Positions 19,408-28,727 of a stretch of 53,948 nucleotides of DNA are shown here, one piece after another. The first letter of the stretch is position 1, and each line of letters begins with the position of its first letter. The stretch spans positions 567,691 to 621,638 of the forward strand of contig NZ_QFWV02000004.1 of the NCBI RefSeq assembly GCF_003149475.2, read 5' to 3'. The translations under genes and the position numbers were made by a program. The stretch comes from Oceaniradius stylonematis. GTDB taxonomy: Bacteria > Pseudomonadota > Alphaproteobacteria > Rhizobiales > Rhizobiaceae. Below the pieces are notes generated by a model. That model had not been told where the DNA came from. It was given only the letters and a program-made list of their open reading frames with translations, and ran no database searches.

Positions 19408-19544
19408 TCCCTGTCTCCCCTCGGTGGCGGAGGCGCCGGCATGGTCGTCCGATCGGCGCCAGCGGCAATGTCAGACGCTGGCTTTCCGGCGCGCAAGGGC
19501 GCGTTCTGAAAAGCGCTTTTCACATTTGGGCGACCGCGGACGCG

Positions 19545-20060
19545 CTAGGCCGCCGTCTCGCCGGCCTTCAATCGCTCGACGAGCGCAACGACCGGTCCGA
19601 TGCTGTCCTTGTCCATGAAGTCGAAGCCGTGCAGTTCCTCGCGTGCCGCCTGCCTGTCCCGGTTCATCAGGCTTCCGATGATCAGCATCATCCGGTCATA
19701 ACGGGTCAGTTCCCTGGGGTCCTGCCGTCCGCGCAGCGCCACATGATGCATCCTGTCGATCAGGTCCTGCGGCAGGCTTTCGGCGATCCAGCCGTCGAGC
19801 TTTTCGCCCGCCGAGACGCCAGACACGGTGAACACGATCACCGGCTTTTCGACAATTGTGTCGAGATGGCGCCGCACCCATTTCCAGAACATCAGCTTGT
19901 GATAGATGACCGGGCTGCCAAGGACAAGAAAATCGAAATCCCCGATCGATGCCCCGCCGGCGTCGATGTCGTATGCGTCGAGCCCCGTCGCCTCGGCGAT
20001 CCACCGCGCATACTGGCCGGTGCTGCCATATCTGGTGGCGTAGAAGATGGCACCCTTCAT
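19545..20060 (-). CDS. Flavodoxin-domain protein, HemG-like
   Basis: The 171-residue protein begins MKGAIFYATRYGSTGQYARWIAE, where ATRYGSTGQ is the FMN phosphate-binding loop of flavodoxins. LVLGSPVIYHKLMFWKW and VFTVSGVSAG complete the cofactor site. It resembles the menaquinone-dependent protoporphyrinogen oxidase (HemG) group. That function is only one possibility, because many flavodoxin-domain proteins in this class have no known role. I chose ATG 20060; the longer frame has no supporting site. It is divergent from the DUF418 gene. Confidence 0.8.
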   Translation of the reverse strand: MKGAIFYATRYGSTGQYARWIAEATGLDAYDIDAGGASIGDFDFLVLGSPVIYHKLMFWKWVRRHLDTIVEKPVIVFTVSGVSAGEKLDGWIAESLPQDLIDRMHHVALRGRQDPRELTRYDRMMLIIGSLMNRDRQAAREELHGFDFMDKDSIGPVVALVERLKAGETAA

Positions 20061-20250
20061 GACATCACCGTGTGCTGGGACATGCGTGGAACCTAGCGGA
20101 ACGGCCCCGCTTCGCATTGATCGGTGTTAACGCGAGAAGCGCCCGGCCGACTTTGCAATCGATGCCCTGGCGGGTTAAGGCCGATGGCAACCCGCCCCGG
20201 CGCATCCGCGCGCAACGGTGGCCTGGTCCCACCGATGCCGGAGCCGATCG

Positions 20251-21369
20251 ATGACCACAGACCGCGCCCTGATGCCAGACTATCTGCGCCTGTTCGCGCT
20301 GTTCGGCATCGTCGTCGTCAATGTCCAGTTCATGGCCTATCCGATCGAAGAGGGCTTTGTCGGCGCAACGCAACAGAGCCCGGCCGATGCGGTGGCGGCA
20401 TGGCTGGTCGGCGGGCTGGCTCTTCTGAAGAGCTACGGGCTCTTTTCCTTCATGTTCGGCGTCGGGCTGGCCTTCCAGATGCGCTCGGCGGAGAAGCGGG
20501 GCCTGGTCTTCGGCCAGTTCTACCGCAACCGAATGATGGGCCTGGCCCTGTTCGGGCTGGCCCACGGGCTCCTGTTCTTTCCCGGCGACATTCTGGTTGC
20601 CTATGCGATCACCGGCGCGATCCTCTACCGAGTTCGCACCTGGCCGGCCGGCCGCCTCATCCGGCTGGGTACCATCCTTCTGGTCGTGCAGCTCGTTTTG
20701 ACCATGGCGATGATCGCCGCGTTTCCGACCGCGCCGGCAGAAGCCGCCGCGCTCGAACGCTACATCATGACCGAAGGGTCCTTGGCGCAGGTTCTGGGCT
20801 TCCGGGCGGTGATGTTCGTCATCGCCTTCATCTTCGTGCTGCTGGCACAGGGCATGGCGGCGCTTGGCTGGTTCTGCCTTGGGCTGGCGGCGGTCAAGTC
20901 CGGGCTGATCGACGCGCCGGGCCATCCGGTCTGGCAGAAGGCGCGGCGCTGGTGCCTTGTGCCCGGTCTGGCCCTCAGCCTTTCGGCGGCGGCGATCTGG
21001 CAGTGGCACGACCCCCTGATGGGAGAGTTGCTGGTCGTGCTCGTCGCGCCGTTGACGACGCTCGGCTATCTGGGCCTGATCGCAGCGCTGGCCCGCCCGC
21101 CGGGACCCTTCATGGCGCGGCTCCTGACCGCCGGCGGTTCCAGCCTGACCATCTATCTGGGCCAGTCGATCCTTCTGTCGACGATCTTTGCGCCCTACGG
21201 GCTCGGCCTTTGGGACGCTGTCGGTCCGGCCGCCGCCGTGCTGATCGCAATCGGCGTGACGATCGCGCTGATCGTGCTTGTCGCCCTGTGGCGCATGCGT
21301 TTCGCATTGGGCCCGTTCGAATGGGCGTTGCGGTGGATCAGCCGGCGCGGCGTTGCAGGCGCAGCCTGA
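20251..21369 (+). CDS. DUF418 family membrane protein
   Basis: The protein of about 372 residues has roughly nine membrane helices. It begins with DYLRLFALFGIVVVNVQFM, and its C-terminal domain contains GSSLTIYLGQSILLSTIFAPYGLGLW, which is the hallmark of DUF418 (YeiB-like). These inner-membrane proteins are of unknown function, possibly acyl transfer or transport. ATG 20251 follows GGAGCCGATCG. It is convergent with the YggT gene, with only four bases between stops. Confidence 0.88.
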   Translation: MTTDRALMPDYLRLFALFGIVVVNVQFMAYPIEEGFVGATQQSPADAVAAWLVGGLALLKSYGLFSFMFGVGLAFQMRSAEKRGLVFGQFYRNRMMGLALFGLAHGLLFFPGDILVAYAITGAILYRVRTWPAGRLIRLGTILLVVQLVLTMAMIAAFPTAPAEAAALERYIMTEGSLAQVLGFRAVMFVIAFIFVLLAQGMAALGWFCLGLAAVKSGLIDAPGHPVWQKARRWCLVPGLALSLSAAAIWQWHDPLMGELLVVLVAPLTTLGYLGLIAALARPPGPFMARLLTAGGSSLTIYLGQSILLSTIFAPYGLGLWDAVGPAAAVLIAIGVTIALIVLVALWRMRFALGPFEWALRWISRRGVAGAA

Positions 21370-21373
21370 GGCG

Positions 21374-21667
21374 TCAGATAATCGCCGGGGCCAGCACGTT
21401 GCGGACGATCTGGCCGACGAAATAGATGCCGATGAACAGGACGATCGGCGAGATGTCGATGCCACCCAGATCGGGCAGGAAACGCCGGATCGGCCGCAGC
21501 AGCGGTTCGGTCGCCTTGTAGAAAAACTCGCCCAGCATCGAGACGAAGCGGTTCGACGAATTGACCACGTTGAAGGCGTAGAGCCACGAGAAGATCACCG
21601 CGCCGATCACGATCCACGTGTAGATGTTGAGCGCAAACAGAAGTGTGTTGATGATCGTCAGGCCCAC
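21374..21667 (-). CDS. YggT family membrane protein
   Basis: The 97-residue protein starts from GTG 21667, set by AGGAGA upstream, and reads VGLTIINTLLFALNIYTWIVI. Two membrane helices flank a loop with TEPLLRPIRRFLP, the YggT signature. Members are linked to membrane or cell-division functions and to osmotic tolerance. The larger frame from 21850 is upstream non-coding sequence. The length is normal for the family. Confidence 0.92.
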   Translation of the reverse strand: MGLTIINTLLFALNIYTWIVIGAVIFSWLYAFNVVNSSNRFVSMLGEFFYKATEPLLRPIRRFLPDLGGIDISPIVLFIGIYFVGQIVRNVLAPAII

Positions 21668-21798
21668 GCTCGTTCTCCTTTTCGCCGGGACGCCCTCACA
21701 TAGGCGCACCGGGCCCGATCGGCAAGCGTGGCGGCACCCTTGCGCTCCCGGACAAAAAAGCCTTTGTGCCGGCCGGCCAAAACGCCTATCGCCGCGCG

Positions 21799-23046
21799 AT
21801 GAGCGATGATGGTGCAACCGGCGAGCCGGCTCCGGGGCGTTTCGAGGCATTCGCCTATCCGGCCTATGTCAAATACTGGACGGCGCGGTTCGCCACCACG
21901 TTCGCCACCTATGTGGTGGCGGTCGCGGTCGGCTGGCAGGTCTACGACCTGACGCGCGATCCGCTCGATCTGGGCATTATCGGACTGGTGCAGTTCCTGC
22001 CGCTGCTGCTTCTGGTGCTGGTCACCGGCACGGTGGCAGACCGCTATGGCCGGCGTACGGTGATGGCCGCGTCGACCGCTTTGGCATTCCTGTGCGCCTT
22101 GGCGATCCTGTACTTTTCCTGGCGCGGGCTGACCTCGCCGATGCCGATCTTTGTCGCCCTGTTCGGCTTCGGCATCGCGCGGGCCTTCTTCGCGCCGGCC
22201 TCGCAGTCGCTGGTCGTCAATCTGGTGCCGCAGCGTGTCTTTCCCAATGCGGTGGCGTGGAATTCCTCGGCCTGGCAGACCGCGTCCATTCTCGGTCCGG
22301 TCGCCGGCGGTCTTCTTTACGGCATCGGCGCGACCTTCACCTATGCGGTCTCGGCGCTGATGCTGGCGGTGGCCACCGCGCTTGTCCTGACGATCCCCAA
22401 GCCGGCCGAACGCTCCCACATCACCAAGGTGACGTTCGATTCGCTGTTTGCGGGCCTGCGCTACATTCGCGACCAGAAGGTTGTGCTGGGCGCCATCTCG
22501 CTCGACCTGTTCGCCGTGTTCCTGGGCAGCGCCGTCGCGCTTTTGCCGATCTTCGCGCGCGACGTTCTCGACGCGGGGCCATGGGCGCTTGGCATGCTGC
22601 GCGCGGCGCCCGGCGTCGGCGCGGTGCTGATGGCGGTCTTTTTGGCGACCTCGCCGGTGCGCGACCATGCCGGCCGCATCCTGCTCGTTTCGGTCGGCCT
22701 GTTCGGCGTCTTCACGATCGTCTTCGGCCTGTCGCAGCTCGCCTGGCTGTCGGTGATCGCGCTGGCGCTGATCGGCGCCTTCGACATGATCAGCGTCTAT
22801 ATCCGCGAGACGGTGCTGCAGATATGGACGCCCGATGAGGTGCGCGGCCGGGTCAATGCGGTCAACATCGTGTTTCTGGGCGCCTCGAACGAGTTGGGCG
22901 ACATGCGCGCCGGTTTTGTCGCCGCCTGGATCGGCGCCGTGCCTGCGGTGGTCATTGGCGGCATCAGCTCGGTTGCCGTCGCCGCCGGCTGGGCGCTGCT
23001 CTTCCCGCAATTGCGCGACGTGCGGCGTCTCGACCGGCAGGAATAG
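21799..23046 (+). CDS. MFS transporter, EntS/TMS-like exporter
   Basis: The protein of about 415 residues has 11-12 helices. FATYVVAVAVGWQVYDLT near the N-terminus and GTVADRYGRRTVM in the first cytoplasmic loop are typical of the EntS-type drug or siderophore exporter subfamily. ATG 21799 begins MSDDGATG; an earlier in-frame start lies in the intergenic region. It ends one base from the convergent amidotransferase. Its substrate is unknown and no siderophore genes are nearby. Confidence 0.86.
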   Translation: MSDDGATGEPAPGRFEAFAYPAYVKYWTARFATTFATYVVAVAVGWQVYDLTRDPLDLGIIGLVQFLPLLLLVLVTGTVADRYGRRTVMAASTALAFLCALAILYFSWRGLTSPMPIFVALFGFGIARAFFAPASQSLVVNLVPQRVFPNAVAWNSSAWQTASILGPVAGGLLYGIGATFTYAVSALMLAVATALVLTIPKPAERSHITKVTFDSLFAGLRYIRDQKVVLGAISLDLFAVFLGSAVALLPIFARDVLDAGPWALGMLRAAPGVGAVLMAVFLATSPVRDHAGRILLVSVGLFGVFTIVFGLSQLAWLSVIALALIGAFDMISVYIRETVLQIWTPDEVRGRVNAVNIVFLGASNELGDMRAGFVAAWIGAVPAVVIGGISSVAVAAGWALLFPQLRDVRRLDRQE

Positions 23047-23047
23047 A

Positions 23048-23809
23048 TCACCGGGCGGCTGCGGTTTCCCGCTCGAAGACGATGTCCAGAAAGTCGGCCA
23101 GCCACCGGCGCACGGCGTGGTCGTGGTGCAGGCGTCCATGCAGATGGTCGCGCCCGATCTGCGCGCCCGGCAGCTCGAACCGGTGCGCGCCGCGCACCAC
23201 CCAGCGCTGCATCATCGCCTGGGTCAGTTCGGCATGGAACTGCACCCCCCAGGCATTCTCGCCATAGCGGAAGGCCTGGTTGGGATAGGCATCGGCGGTC
23301 GCCAGATGCTCGGCGCCCGATGGCAGCGAGAAGCCCTCACGATGGAACTGATAGATCATGTCGGGCCAGTCCATCAGCGCCTTGCCGGCCTCGGTCGGCT
23401 CGATCGGATACCAGCCGATCTCGACAAGGCCGTCGTCGCGCCCGGCAACCGTGCCACCCAGATGGTTGACCAGCATCTGCGCGCCCAGACAAATGCCGAA
23501 AAACGGCTTGTTCTCCCTCAATGGCACGGCGAGCCAGTCGGTCTCGCGCTTGACATAGTCTTCGGGATCGTTGGCACTCATCGGGCCGCCGAACATCACC
23601 GCGCCGGCATGGTGTTGGAGCGTGTCGGGCAGCGGGTCGCCCATGGGAGGCCGGCGGATGTCGAGCGCGTGTCCGCGCGCCTCGAGCATCTGGCCGACGC
23701 GGCCGGGTGACGATGTCTCCTGGTGCAGGATGACCAGAACGGGCTTTTTGGCGTTGCCAGCGTCGTGCCCGGTTCCGGCTGCCGCGCTTGTGGTGCCGTC
23801 AGCCTTCAT
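23048..23809 (-). CDS. Class I glutamine amidotransferase
   Basis: The 253-residue protein is a stand-alone class I amidotransferase of the GMP-synthase-like type. The nucleophile Cys lies in FFGICLGAQML, the catalytic His in WGVQFHAEL, and the oxyanion region is in AVMFGGPMSAND. Such proteins may release ammonia for a partner or act as gamma-glutamyl hydrolases; none of these can be chosen. The start overlaps the end of the upstream TerB-like gene by 11 bases, suggesting co-transcription. Confidence 0.9.
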   Translation of the reverse strand: MKADGTTSAAAGTGHDAGNAKKPVLVILHQETSSPGRVGQMLEARGHALDIRRPPMGDPLPDTLQHHAGAVMFGGPMSANDPEDYVKRETDWLAVPLRENKPFFGICLGAQMLVNHLGGTVAGRDDGLVEIGWYPIEPTEAGKALMDWPDMIYQFHREGFSLPSGAEHLATADAYPNQAFRYGENAWGVQFHAELTQAMMQRWVVRGAHRFELPGAQIGRDHLHGRLHHDHAVRRWLADFLDIVFERETAAAR

Positions 23810-24278
23810 CGCCGCCTTCGATGCCGAGCCGCTCCTGCACGCGCTGACGCATCAGCACCCGGTCGCGTCCGCTGACGCCGAGCAGTTCGGAGATGCGCCA
23901 GACCACATTGTCTTCGAGCTCGTGGCGTACGCCGTCGGCATAGACCATCTCCCACAGGATCTCGATGAAGCCGATCCGGTCGGAGGCGCTCATCGTGTTC
24001 ATCAGGATCGAGGTAAACCGGTAGAGATCGACCGCTTCGCCATCGGCCTGGCGCGCTGCCTTGATCAGCGTTTCAAGTTCGGTCTTGTCGAGCGAATATT
24101 CTTCGCCGAGCACCGCGGCAAACCGCTCGCGCTCGACCGGGCGAAGCACGCCGTCGGCCTGGATGACGTGATACATCAGCGCCGCAGCCGCAAGTTGCGG
24201 GCTGTCGGGTTCGGCGGCGGCCGCGCCATCCGCACCATCGACAAGTTCCCTGACAAACGACCGGAACCGGTCCAGCAT
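23799..24278 (-). CDS. TerB-family protein
   Basis: The 159-residue helical protein has the TerB (tellurite-resistance-like) pattern. AAALMYHVIQADGVLRPVERERFAAVL and WEMVYADGVRHELEDNVVWRISELLGVS are two repeats with the typical ADG acidic loops. No other ter genes are present. This single-domain protein often sits beside hemY in rhizobia; its function is not known. It lies 91 bases downstream of hemY on the same strand. Confidence 0.85.
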   Translation of the reverse strand: MLDRFRSFVRELVDGADGAAAAEPDSPQLAAAALMYHVIQADGVLRPVERERFAAVLGEEYSLDKTELETLIKAARQADGEAVDLYRFTSILMNTMSASDRIGFIEILWEMVYADGVRHELEDNVVWRISELLGVSGRDRVLMRQRVQERLGIEGGDEG

Positions 24279-24369
24279 GACATCGCCCCATCTGTTGTCG
24301 GCCCAAGAGCCCGTCCGCGCCGAACGGACCCCGGCGCGCCGCTGGCCTCCAATCTAGACCGAATCCGCC

Positions 24370-26271
24370 CTAAAACAACCGGAAGCGGCGGGGCTTGTCC
24401 GGCTCGCCATCCTCGACGCCCGGATCGTCCGGGATAGGCGGCTTGAGCGGCGCTTGCTCCCCGGTATCAGCATCTGCCTTGACGCCGACGTCCGGTTTAT
24501 CGGCCGGCTTGGCGGGCGGGTCGGCGGCCGGCGCGGCGGGCGCAGGTTCCGCCGGCGGCTGCGATGTGCCGGCCTGCGCCCTTGCGGGGTCATTGGCGCC
24601 GGCCTTGCCGTTGGCCATCGCTGCAGAGGCCGCCGCCGCGGCGGCCATTTCGATGGCGGGTGCGGGCTTGGCCTTGTCCTCGGTGCCCCGGTCCTCGTCC
24701 ATCCCGGTCGATTCGGGAGCGGTTTCGGTGTCGGCGGCTGGCGTTTCGTCGGACGCGTCGCCCGCAGCCCTGGTCCGCTCCTCGCGCGCCGCTTCGACCC
24801 GGGCAGCCAGATCGACCGGCTCGCCGATCGTCTTGACCGGCGCGGCATCGGCTTGCGGCTCGGGCTGTGCGTCCACGACCGGCAGGGCCGGTACGACCGT
24901 TTCCTCCGCGTCGACGGACGGGCCGGCATCGGCAGGCGTGCCCGGCACCATCGGGTCGAGATCGTTCTCGATCAGCGCGCCGGTGCGTTCGACCGGCACC
25001 TTCCATTCAAACGCATCGATCCGCCCGGTGACGGGCGAGAAGGGTGACCATTTCTCGGCGACGATGCCGTCGGCCGTCCAGGCCGGATCGCGCGCGGCAC
25101 GCACGGCCCGCGACAGCCATTCGCGCACCTTGCCCTGATCGCCGGTCTCGGCATCCTCAATGTCGGCCATCAGCATGAAGGCGCTTTCGCGCGGCTGGTT
25201 GCGCAGGACCGCGGCGACCGATTTTCGCGCCTGCTCGAACTCGCCCGCCTCCAGCGCCATCTGCGCGACGATGAGCGAGGATTCGGTGGTGTTGGGCTTG
25301 ATCGCCTCCAGCCGCCGCGCGCGCTTGAGCCGGTCGAGCGCCGAATCGCCCGGACGCGCATTGACGTAGGCGAGCGCCACGTCCGGATGGGGCGCCTTGC
25401 GCCAGCAGGTTTCCAGCACCTTGACGCCGCGCCGCATCTCGTTGAGGCGGAAGGCGGCTTCGGCGGCGGTGACGGCGGCGGGCGCGAAACCCGGCGCCAG
25501 ACGGTGCGCTTCCAGCGCCGCCTGTTTGGATTTGGCCGGATCGCTTTCGGCATTGTCCATCGCCAGCGCCGTCAGCAGCACGGCGCGCTTGCGGTCGGCA
25601 TCCTCGCGCGCGACATGCTTTGCGGCCTTTTGCTTTTCGAGCAGGCGGATCGCGCCGTCCCAGTCGCCCGAGGCCGTCTTCAGGTCGATCGCCGCCTTGC
25701 CGGCCCAGATCAGTTGCGGACCGAGTTCGGCGGCCTTTTCCGCATAGTGCTTCTGGGCTTCCCGGTCGCCGAGCCGTTGCGCCTCCATGTAAAGCCCGCG
25801 CAGGCCCAGAAGACGCAGTTCGGGGTCTTCGAGCATCGCCTCGAACTTCTGCCGCGCATCGCCATGCTTGCCTTCGAGCAGGGTTGTCTGCGCGTCGAGC
25901 AGCTGGATCAGCGGCTCGGTGGTCTCGTTCAAAAGCCCGCCCGCCTGCTTGAGCATGCGCCGCGAGGTGGCCGGATCGCCCGATCCGGCGGCAATGATGC
26001 CGGTCGACAGCGACTGGTAGCCGCGGTCGCGCTTGCGCGCGCGGAAGAAGCGGTTGAGCCGTTCGGGCGAAGTGAAGACGACGCGGATGATCCACCAAGT
26101 CAGCATGATCGCCGCGACGATTGAAACGACGCCGACGGCGGCGACCATCAGTGAGACATGGATGAGCTGGTCACCCACGGTGACGGCGACATCACCGGGC
26201 ATGTCGGCGAGCCAGGCAAAGCCGAAGCCGAGCGCGAAAACCAGCGCGATGAAGATGAGCACCTTGATCAT
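24370..26271 (-). CDS. hemY: HemY-like tetratricopeptide membrane protein
   Basis: The 633-residue protein has two N-terminal membrane helices (about 3-21 and 38-63) and a HemY_N domain with FTSPERLNRFFRARKRDRGYQSLSTG. TPR-like helical repeats follow. The family is found beside hemC/hemD and is assigned to late protoheme synthesis by linkage, not by known activity. A long C-terminal tail of about 190 residues, rich in Ala, Pro, Glu and Asp, is probably disordered. It follows the mitofilin gene by 12 bases, which makes an operon. Confidence 0.9.
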   Translation of the reverse strand: MIKVLIFIALVFALGFGFAWLADMPGDVAVTVGDQLIHVSLMVAAVGVVSIVAAIMLTWWIIRVVFTSPERLNRFFRARKRDRGYQSLSTGIIAAGSGDPATSRRMLKQAGGLLNETTEPLIQLLDAQTTLLEGKHGDARQKFEAMLEDPELRLLGLRGLYMEAQRLGDREAQKHYAEKAAELGPQLIWAGKAAIDLKTASGDWDGAIRLLEKQKAAKHVAREDADRKRAVLLTALAMDNAESDPAKSKQAALEAHRLAPGFAPAAVTAAEAAFRLNEMRRGVKVLETCWRKAPHPDVALAYVNARPGDSALDRLKRARRLEAIKPNTTESSLIVAQMALEAGEFEQARKSVAAVLRNQPRESAFMLMADIEDAETGDQGKVREWLSRAVRAARDPAWTADGIVAEKWSPFSPVTGRIDAFEWKVPVERTGALIENDLDPMVPGTPADAGPSVDAEETVVPALPVVDAQPEPQADAAPVKTIGEPVDLAARVEAAREERTRAAGDASDETPAADTETAPESTGMDEDRGTEDKAKPAPAIEMAAAAAASAAMANGKAGANDPARAQAGTSQPPAEPAPAAPAADPPAKPADKPDVGVKADADTGEQAPLKPPIPDDPGVEDGEPDKPRRFRLF

Positions 26272-26283
26272 GGCAACGCTCCC

Positions 26284-27888
26284 TTACTGCGTCGCGCCGG
26301 CCGGGGGCGCGGAGGGACGCGCCGCCGACATGGCGTTGGCGAGAGCGCCGGCGACGAGCTGATCGACGGTCTGGCGCGCGCGGACCCTGTCCATGAAGTC
26401 CGCCGAGGCGGCCTTGGCCGGATCGGGGAGCGTCTCCCATTCGGCCAGCGCGCCTTCGAGATTGCCGTCCTTGAGCCGGGTTTCGACGCGGGCGGCGATG
26501 GCGCCGGGCGTGTCGCCTTCGGCCTCGCCGACCGGACGCACCTGCACCAGCGACCGGGCGCTCGACATCAGCCGGTCGCCGAGCGAGGCGTTTTCGTCCA
26601 GGCCCTGGCCGGTGGCGACGATCCGGTTGGCAACGGCGGCGAAACCGTCGGAGAGTTGCGTGACCGTCGGCACGCCGGAGGCGGCGAAATCGCGCAACTG
26701 CGCCACGGTCTCGTCTTCGCCGGCGACCGAGGCATAGGCTTCGAGCTCGGTCGCAAAGGCGCTGCCGCGATCGATGGCCGATTTGAGGCCGGCCGCCGCG
26801 ATGGCCCGCGCGACGACGGTGGAATCCGCGCCACCCTCGGCCAGCCGGTCCTGCGCCTCCGACAGCGCCGCTTCGTTGGCGTCGATGCGCGCTGCGAGCG
26901 CGGCCAGCCCGTCACTGACCGTCGTTTCCATGCCCTGAACGCTGTCGCGCACGGTGCCGACGTCGCCGGCCAGCGTGTCGAGATCGCCGCGCAGCGCATC
27001 AAGGTCGCCCTGCACTGCGGCGACGGTTTCGCCGAGCGCCTGCATCGCCTCGGCGCCGGCGGCGTCCGCGCCGCTTGCGGAAAGGTCCGCCATCTGTGCG
27101 GTCATGCCCGTCACCTGCGCCTCGATCTGGTCGAGACGGCCGGAGAGGGTTTCAAGTCCTGCGCCTTCGCCGGCGGCGCCCGACGACATGGCCGAGCGCA
27201 ATGCGTCGATATCGGCGGTCAGCGTCTCGATGGCGGACAGCGCGCTGCCGCTGTCGGCCTGTGCGCTCCGGGCCGCTTGTGCCGCCGCTTCGATCTGGCC
27301 GGCCAGTTCGGCGGGCACGGCCGCTTCGCCCGACGCGGGCGCTGCGGCCATCTCGTCGAGACGCGCCTGCAACTGCGCGATCTCGGACTGGACCGGTGCC
27401 AGATCGACGGTCTCGGCGGGTGCCGAACCGAAGGAGGGCAAAAGACCGGTCCATTGCAGTCCTGCGCCGGCGACGAGCGCGATCACGCCGCCGATGATGC
27501 CACCGGCGATGGCGCCCGAACCGCCGCGCCGCGCGGGCGCGGGAGGGGTCGGTGGCGCTGCACGATGGGTGCGAGGCGTGTCTGCGTCGCCGCTTCTGTC
27601 GGTTCCGCCCGGTTGGGCTTTCTCCGCCTTTCCGTCTTCTCCGGCTTTGGCGAATGGCGAAGCTTCATTGCCGGTGGCTGAAGCCTTGTCCCCGGCGGTC
27701 GAAGCCCTGGCGCCTGGCTTGGCGGCCTGCTCCATGGCCACCGGTTCCGCCGCCTTGGGCTTCGCAGCCTTTTCGGCCGACGATTTGGAGGCACCGCCGG
27801 CGGTCTTCTCCGCCTCGAGATCGATGGTGACGGGCTTGCGTGTGCCGCCTCGTCCCGTGCCTCGCGACGGTCTTGCGCGCTGTGCCAT
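26284..27888 (-). CDS. Alphaproteobacterial mitofilin (Mic60) homologue
   Basis: The 534-residue protein has a Lys/Ala/Glu-rich N-terminal region of about 125 residues, then one membrane helix (GAIAGGIIGGVIALVAGAGL). A long coiled coil follows, in which SALSAIETLTADIDAL and similar heptads alternate, and it ends in a mitofilin-like C-terminal domain (VQVRPVGEAEGDTPGAIAARVETRLKDG). Alphaproteobacterial Mic60 homologues are encoded next to hemY and are implicated in shaping intracytoplasmic or cell-envelope membranes. The context here fits. The orientation is probably Nin with the coiled coil in the periplasm. Confidence 0.85.
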   Translation of the reverse strand: MAQRARPSRGTGRGGTRKPVTIDLEAEKTAGGASKSSAEKAAKPKAAEPVAMEQAAKPGARASTAGDKASATGNEASPFAKAGEDGKAEKAQPGGTDRSGDADTPRTHRAAPPTPPAPARRGGSGAIAGGIIGGVIALVAGAGLQWTGLLPSFGSAPAETVDLAPVQSEIAQLQARLDEMAAAPASGEAAVPAELAGQIEAAAQAARSAQADSGSALSAIETLTADIDALRSAMSSGAAGEGAGLETLSGRLDQIEAQVTGMTAQMADLSASGADAAGAEAMQALGETVAAVQGDLDALRGDLDTLAGDVGTVRDSVQGMETTVSDGLAALAARIDANEAALSEAQDRLAEGGADSTVVARAIAAAGLKSAIDRGSAFATELEAYASVAGEDETVAQLRDFAASGVPTVTQLSDGFAAVANRIVATGQGLDENASLGDRLMSSARSLVQVRPVGEAEGDTPGAIAARVETRLKDGNLEGALAEWETLPDPAKAASADFMDRVRARQTVDQLVAGALANAMSAARPSAPPAGATQ

Positions 27889-27980
27889 GAACGCTCTCCC
27901 TTGAACCAGCGGACCAGATGTTGCCCGGTTCTAGCACGGCGGTGCGGAATCAAAAGCCGTCATTGGTCAAGTGCCGGCAA

Positions 27981-28724
27981 TCAGGACGAAAAATGTCGCC
28001 GCACCGTCTCGACGAGCGCGTCGTCACGCGGTGCCGGCGCGGCAACGATCGACGCCTGCGCAAGCCTTTCAAGGGGCTCGCCGGCGCGCTCGGAAATCAG
28101 AAAAAGCGTTGTGTTCTCAAGCAATTGTTGGCGACCCGTTGCCTCAAGGGCATCGGCGAGCAGCCGGGCGGACATGCCGGAGTGCAGCAGCATACCCTCG
28201 AGATCGGCGCTTTTTAGTGCATTCGTGATTTTGTCAGTCAAGTGACTGACTTTTTGTATTGTGTAGGTCTCGATCAAGGTGACCTTGCGTCCGGTTTCCG
28301 ACAGGCGCCGCTCCAGTTCGCCCGTCCGCACGCGGCCGCACAGATAGGCGACGGGCGCATCGGCGGGGATGGCATGGCCGACCAGTCCGGCGAGCGCGAT
28401 GGCGTCGCCGTCGGCGGACCTGACATCGACCATGCCTGCCTCTCGCGCGGCGCGCGCGGTTGCATCGCCCACCGCAAAGACCGGCATGGCGCGCACGGCA
28501 TCGACCAGCGCCGGCGGCGCGTGGATTATTGCCTTGGCGCTGGTGACGGCCGCCGCGGCACTGCGCCCGGCTTCGGCAATCGTTGCATCCTTCACCGGCA
28601 GGTCTACGCTTTCGGTGAACGGGCAGATGATGGCTTCGATGCCGGCCTCACCCAACGCGGCGGCGGTGCGCGATGCGCCCGGCTCGGGCCGCGTCACCAG
28701 AACGCGCGGGCGGCGTCCCGTCAC
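27981..28724 (-). CDS. hemD: Uroporphyrinogen-III synthase
   Basis: The 247-residue enzyme cyclises hydroxymethylbilane to uroporphyrinogen III. The family is poorly conserved; [21 protein letters not shown] at the N-terminus, [15 protein letters not shown] and [11 protein letters not shown] are the usual landmarks. It starts three bases after the hemC stop, so the two are co-transcribed. A strikingly AT-rich patch (about 28190-28270) encodes [15 protein letters not shown] with codons unlike the rest, and contains a perfect palindrome. Confidence 0.9.
   Translation of the reverse strand: MTGRRPRVLVTRPEPGASRTAAALGEAGIEAIICPFTESVDLPVKDATIAEAGRSAAAAVTSAKAIIHAPPALVDAVRAMPVFAVGDATARAAREAGMVDVRSADGDAIALAGLVGHAIPADAPVAYLCGRVRTGELERRLSETGRKVTLIETYTIQKVSHLTDKITNALKSADLEGMLLHSGMSARLLADALEATGRQQLLENTTLFLISERAGEPLERLAQASIVAAPAPRDDALVETVRRHFSS
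28233..28250 (+). terminator. Perfect palindrome with T-run inside hemD (antisense terminator-like)
   Basis: GTCAGTCA-AG-TGACTGAC has 8-bp perfect arms and is followed on the plus strand by TTTTT. That is the form of an intrinsic terminator antisense to hemD. Its flanks are AT-rich within a GC-rich gene. It could equally be a protein-binding dyad or chance. Confidence 0.35.
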
Positions 28725-28727
28725 CGG

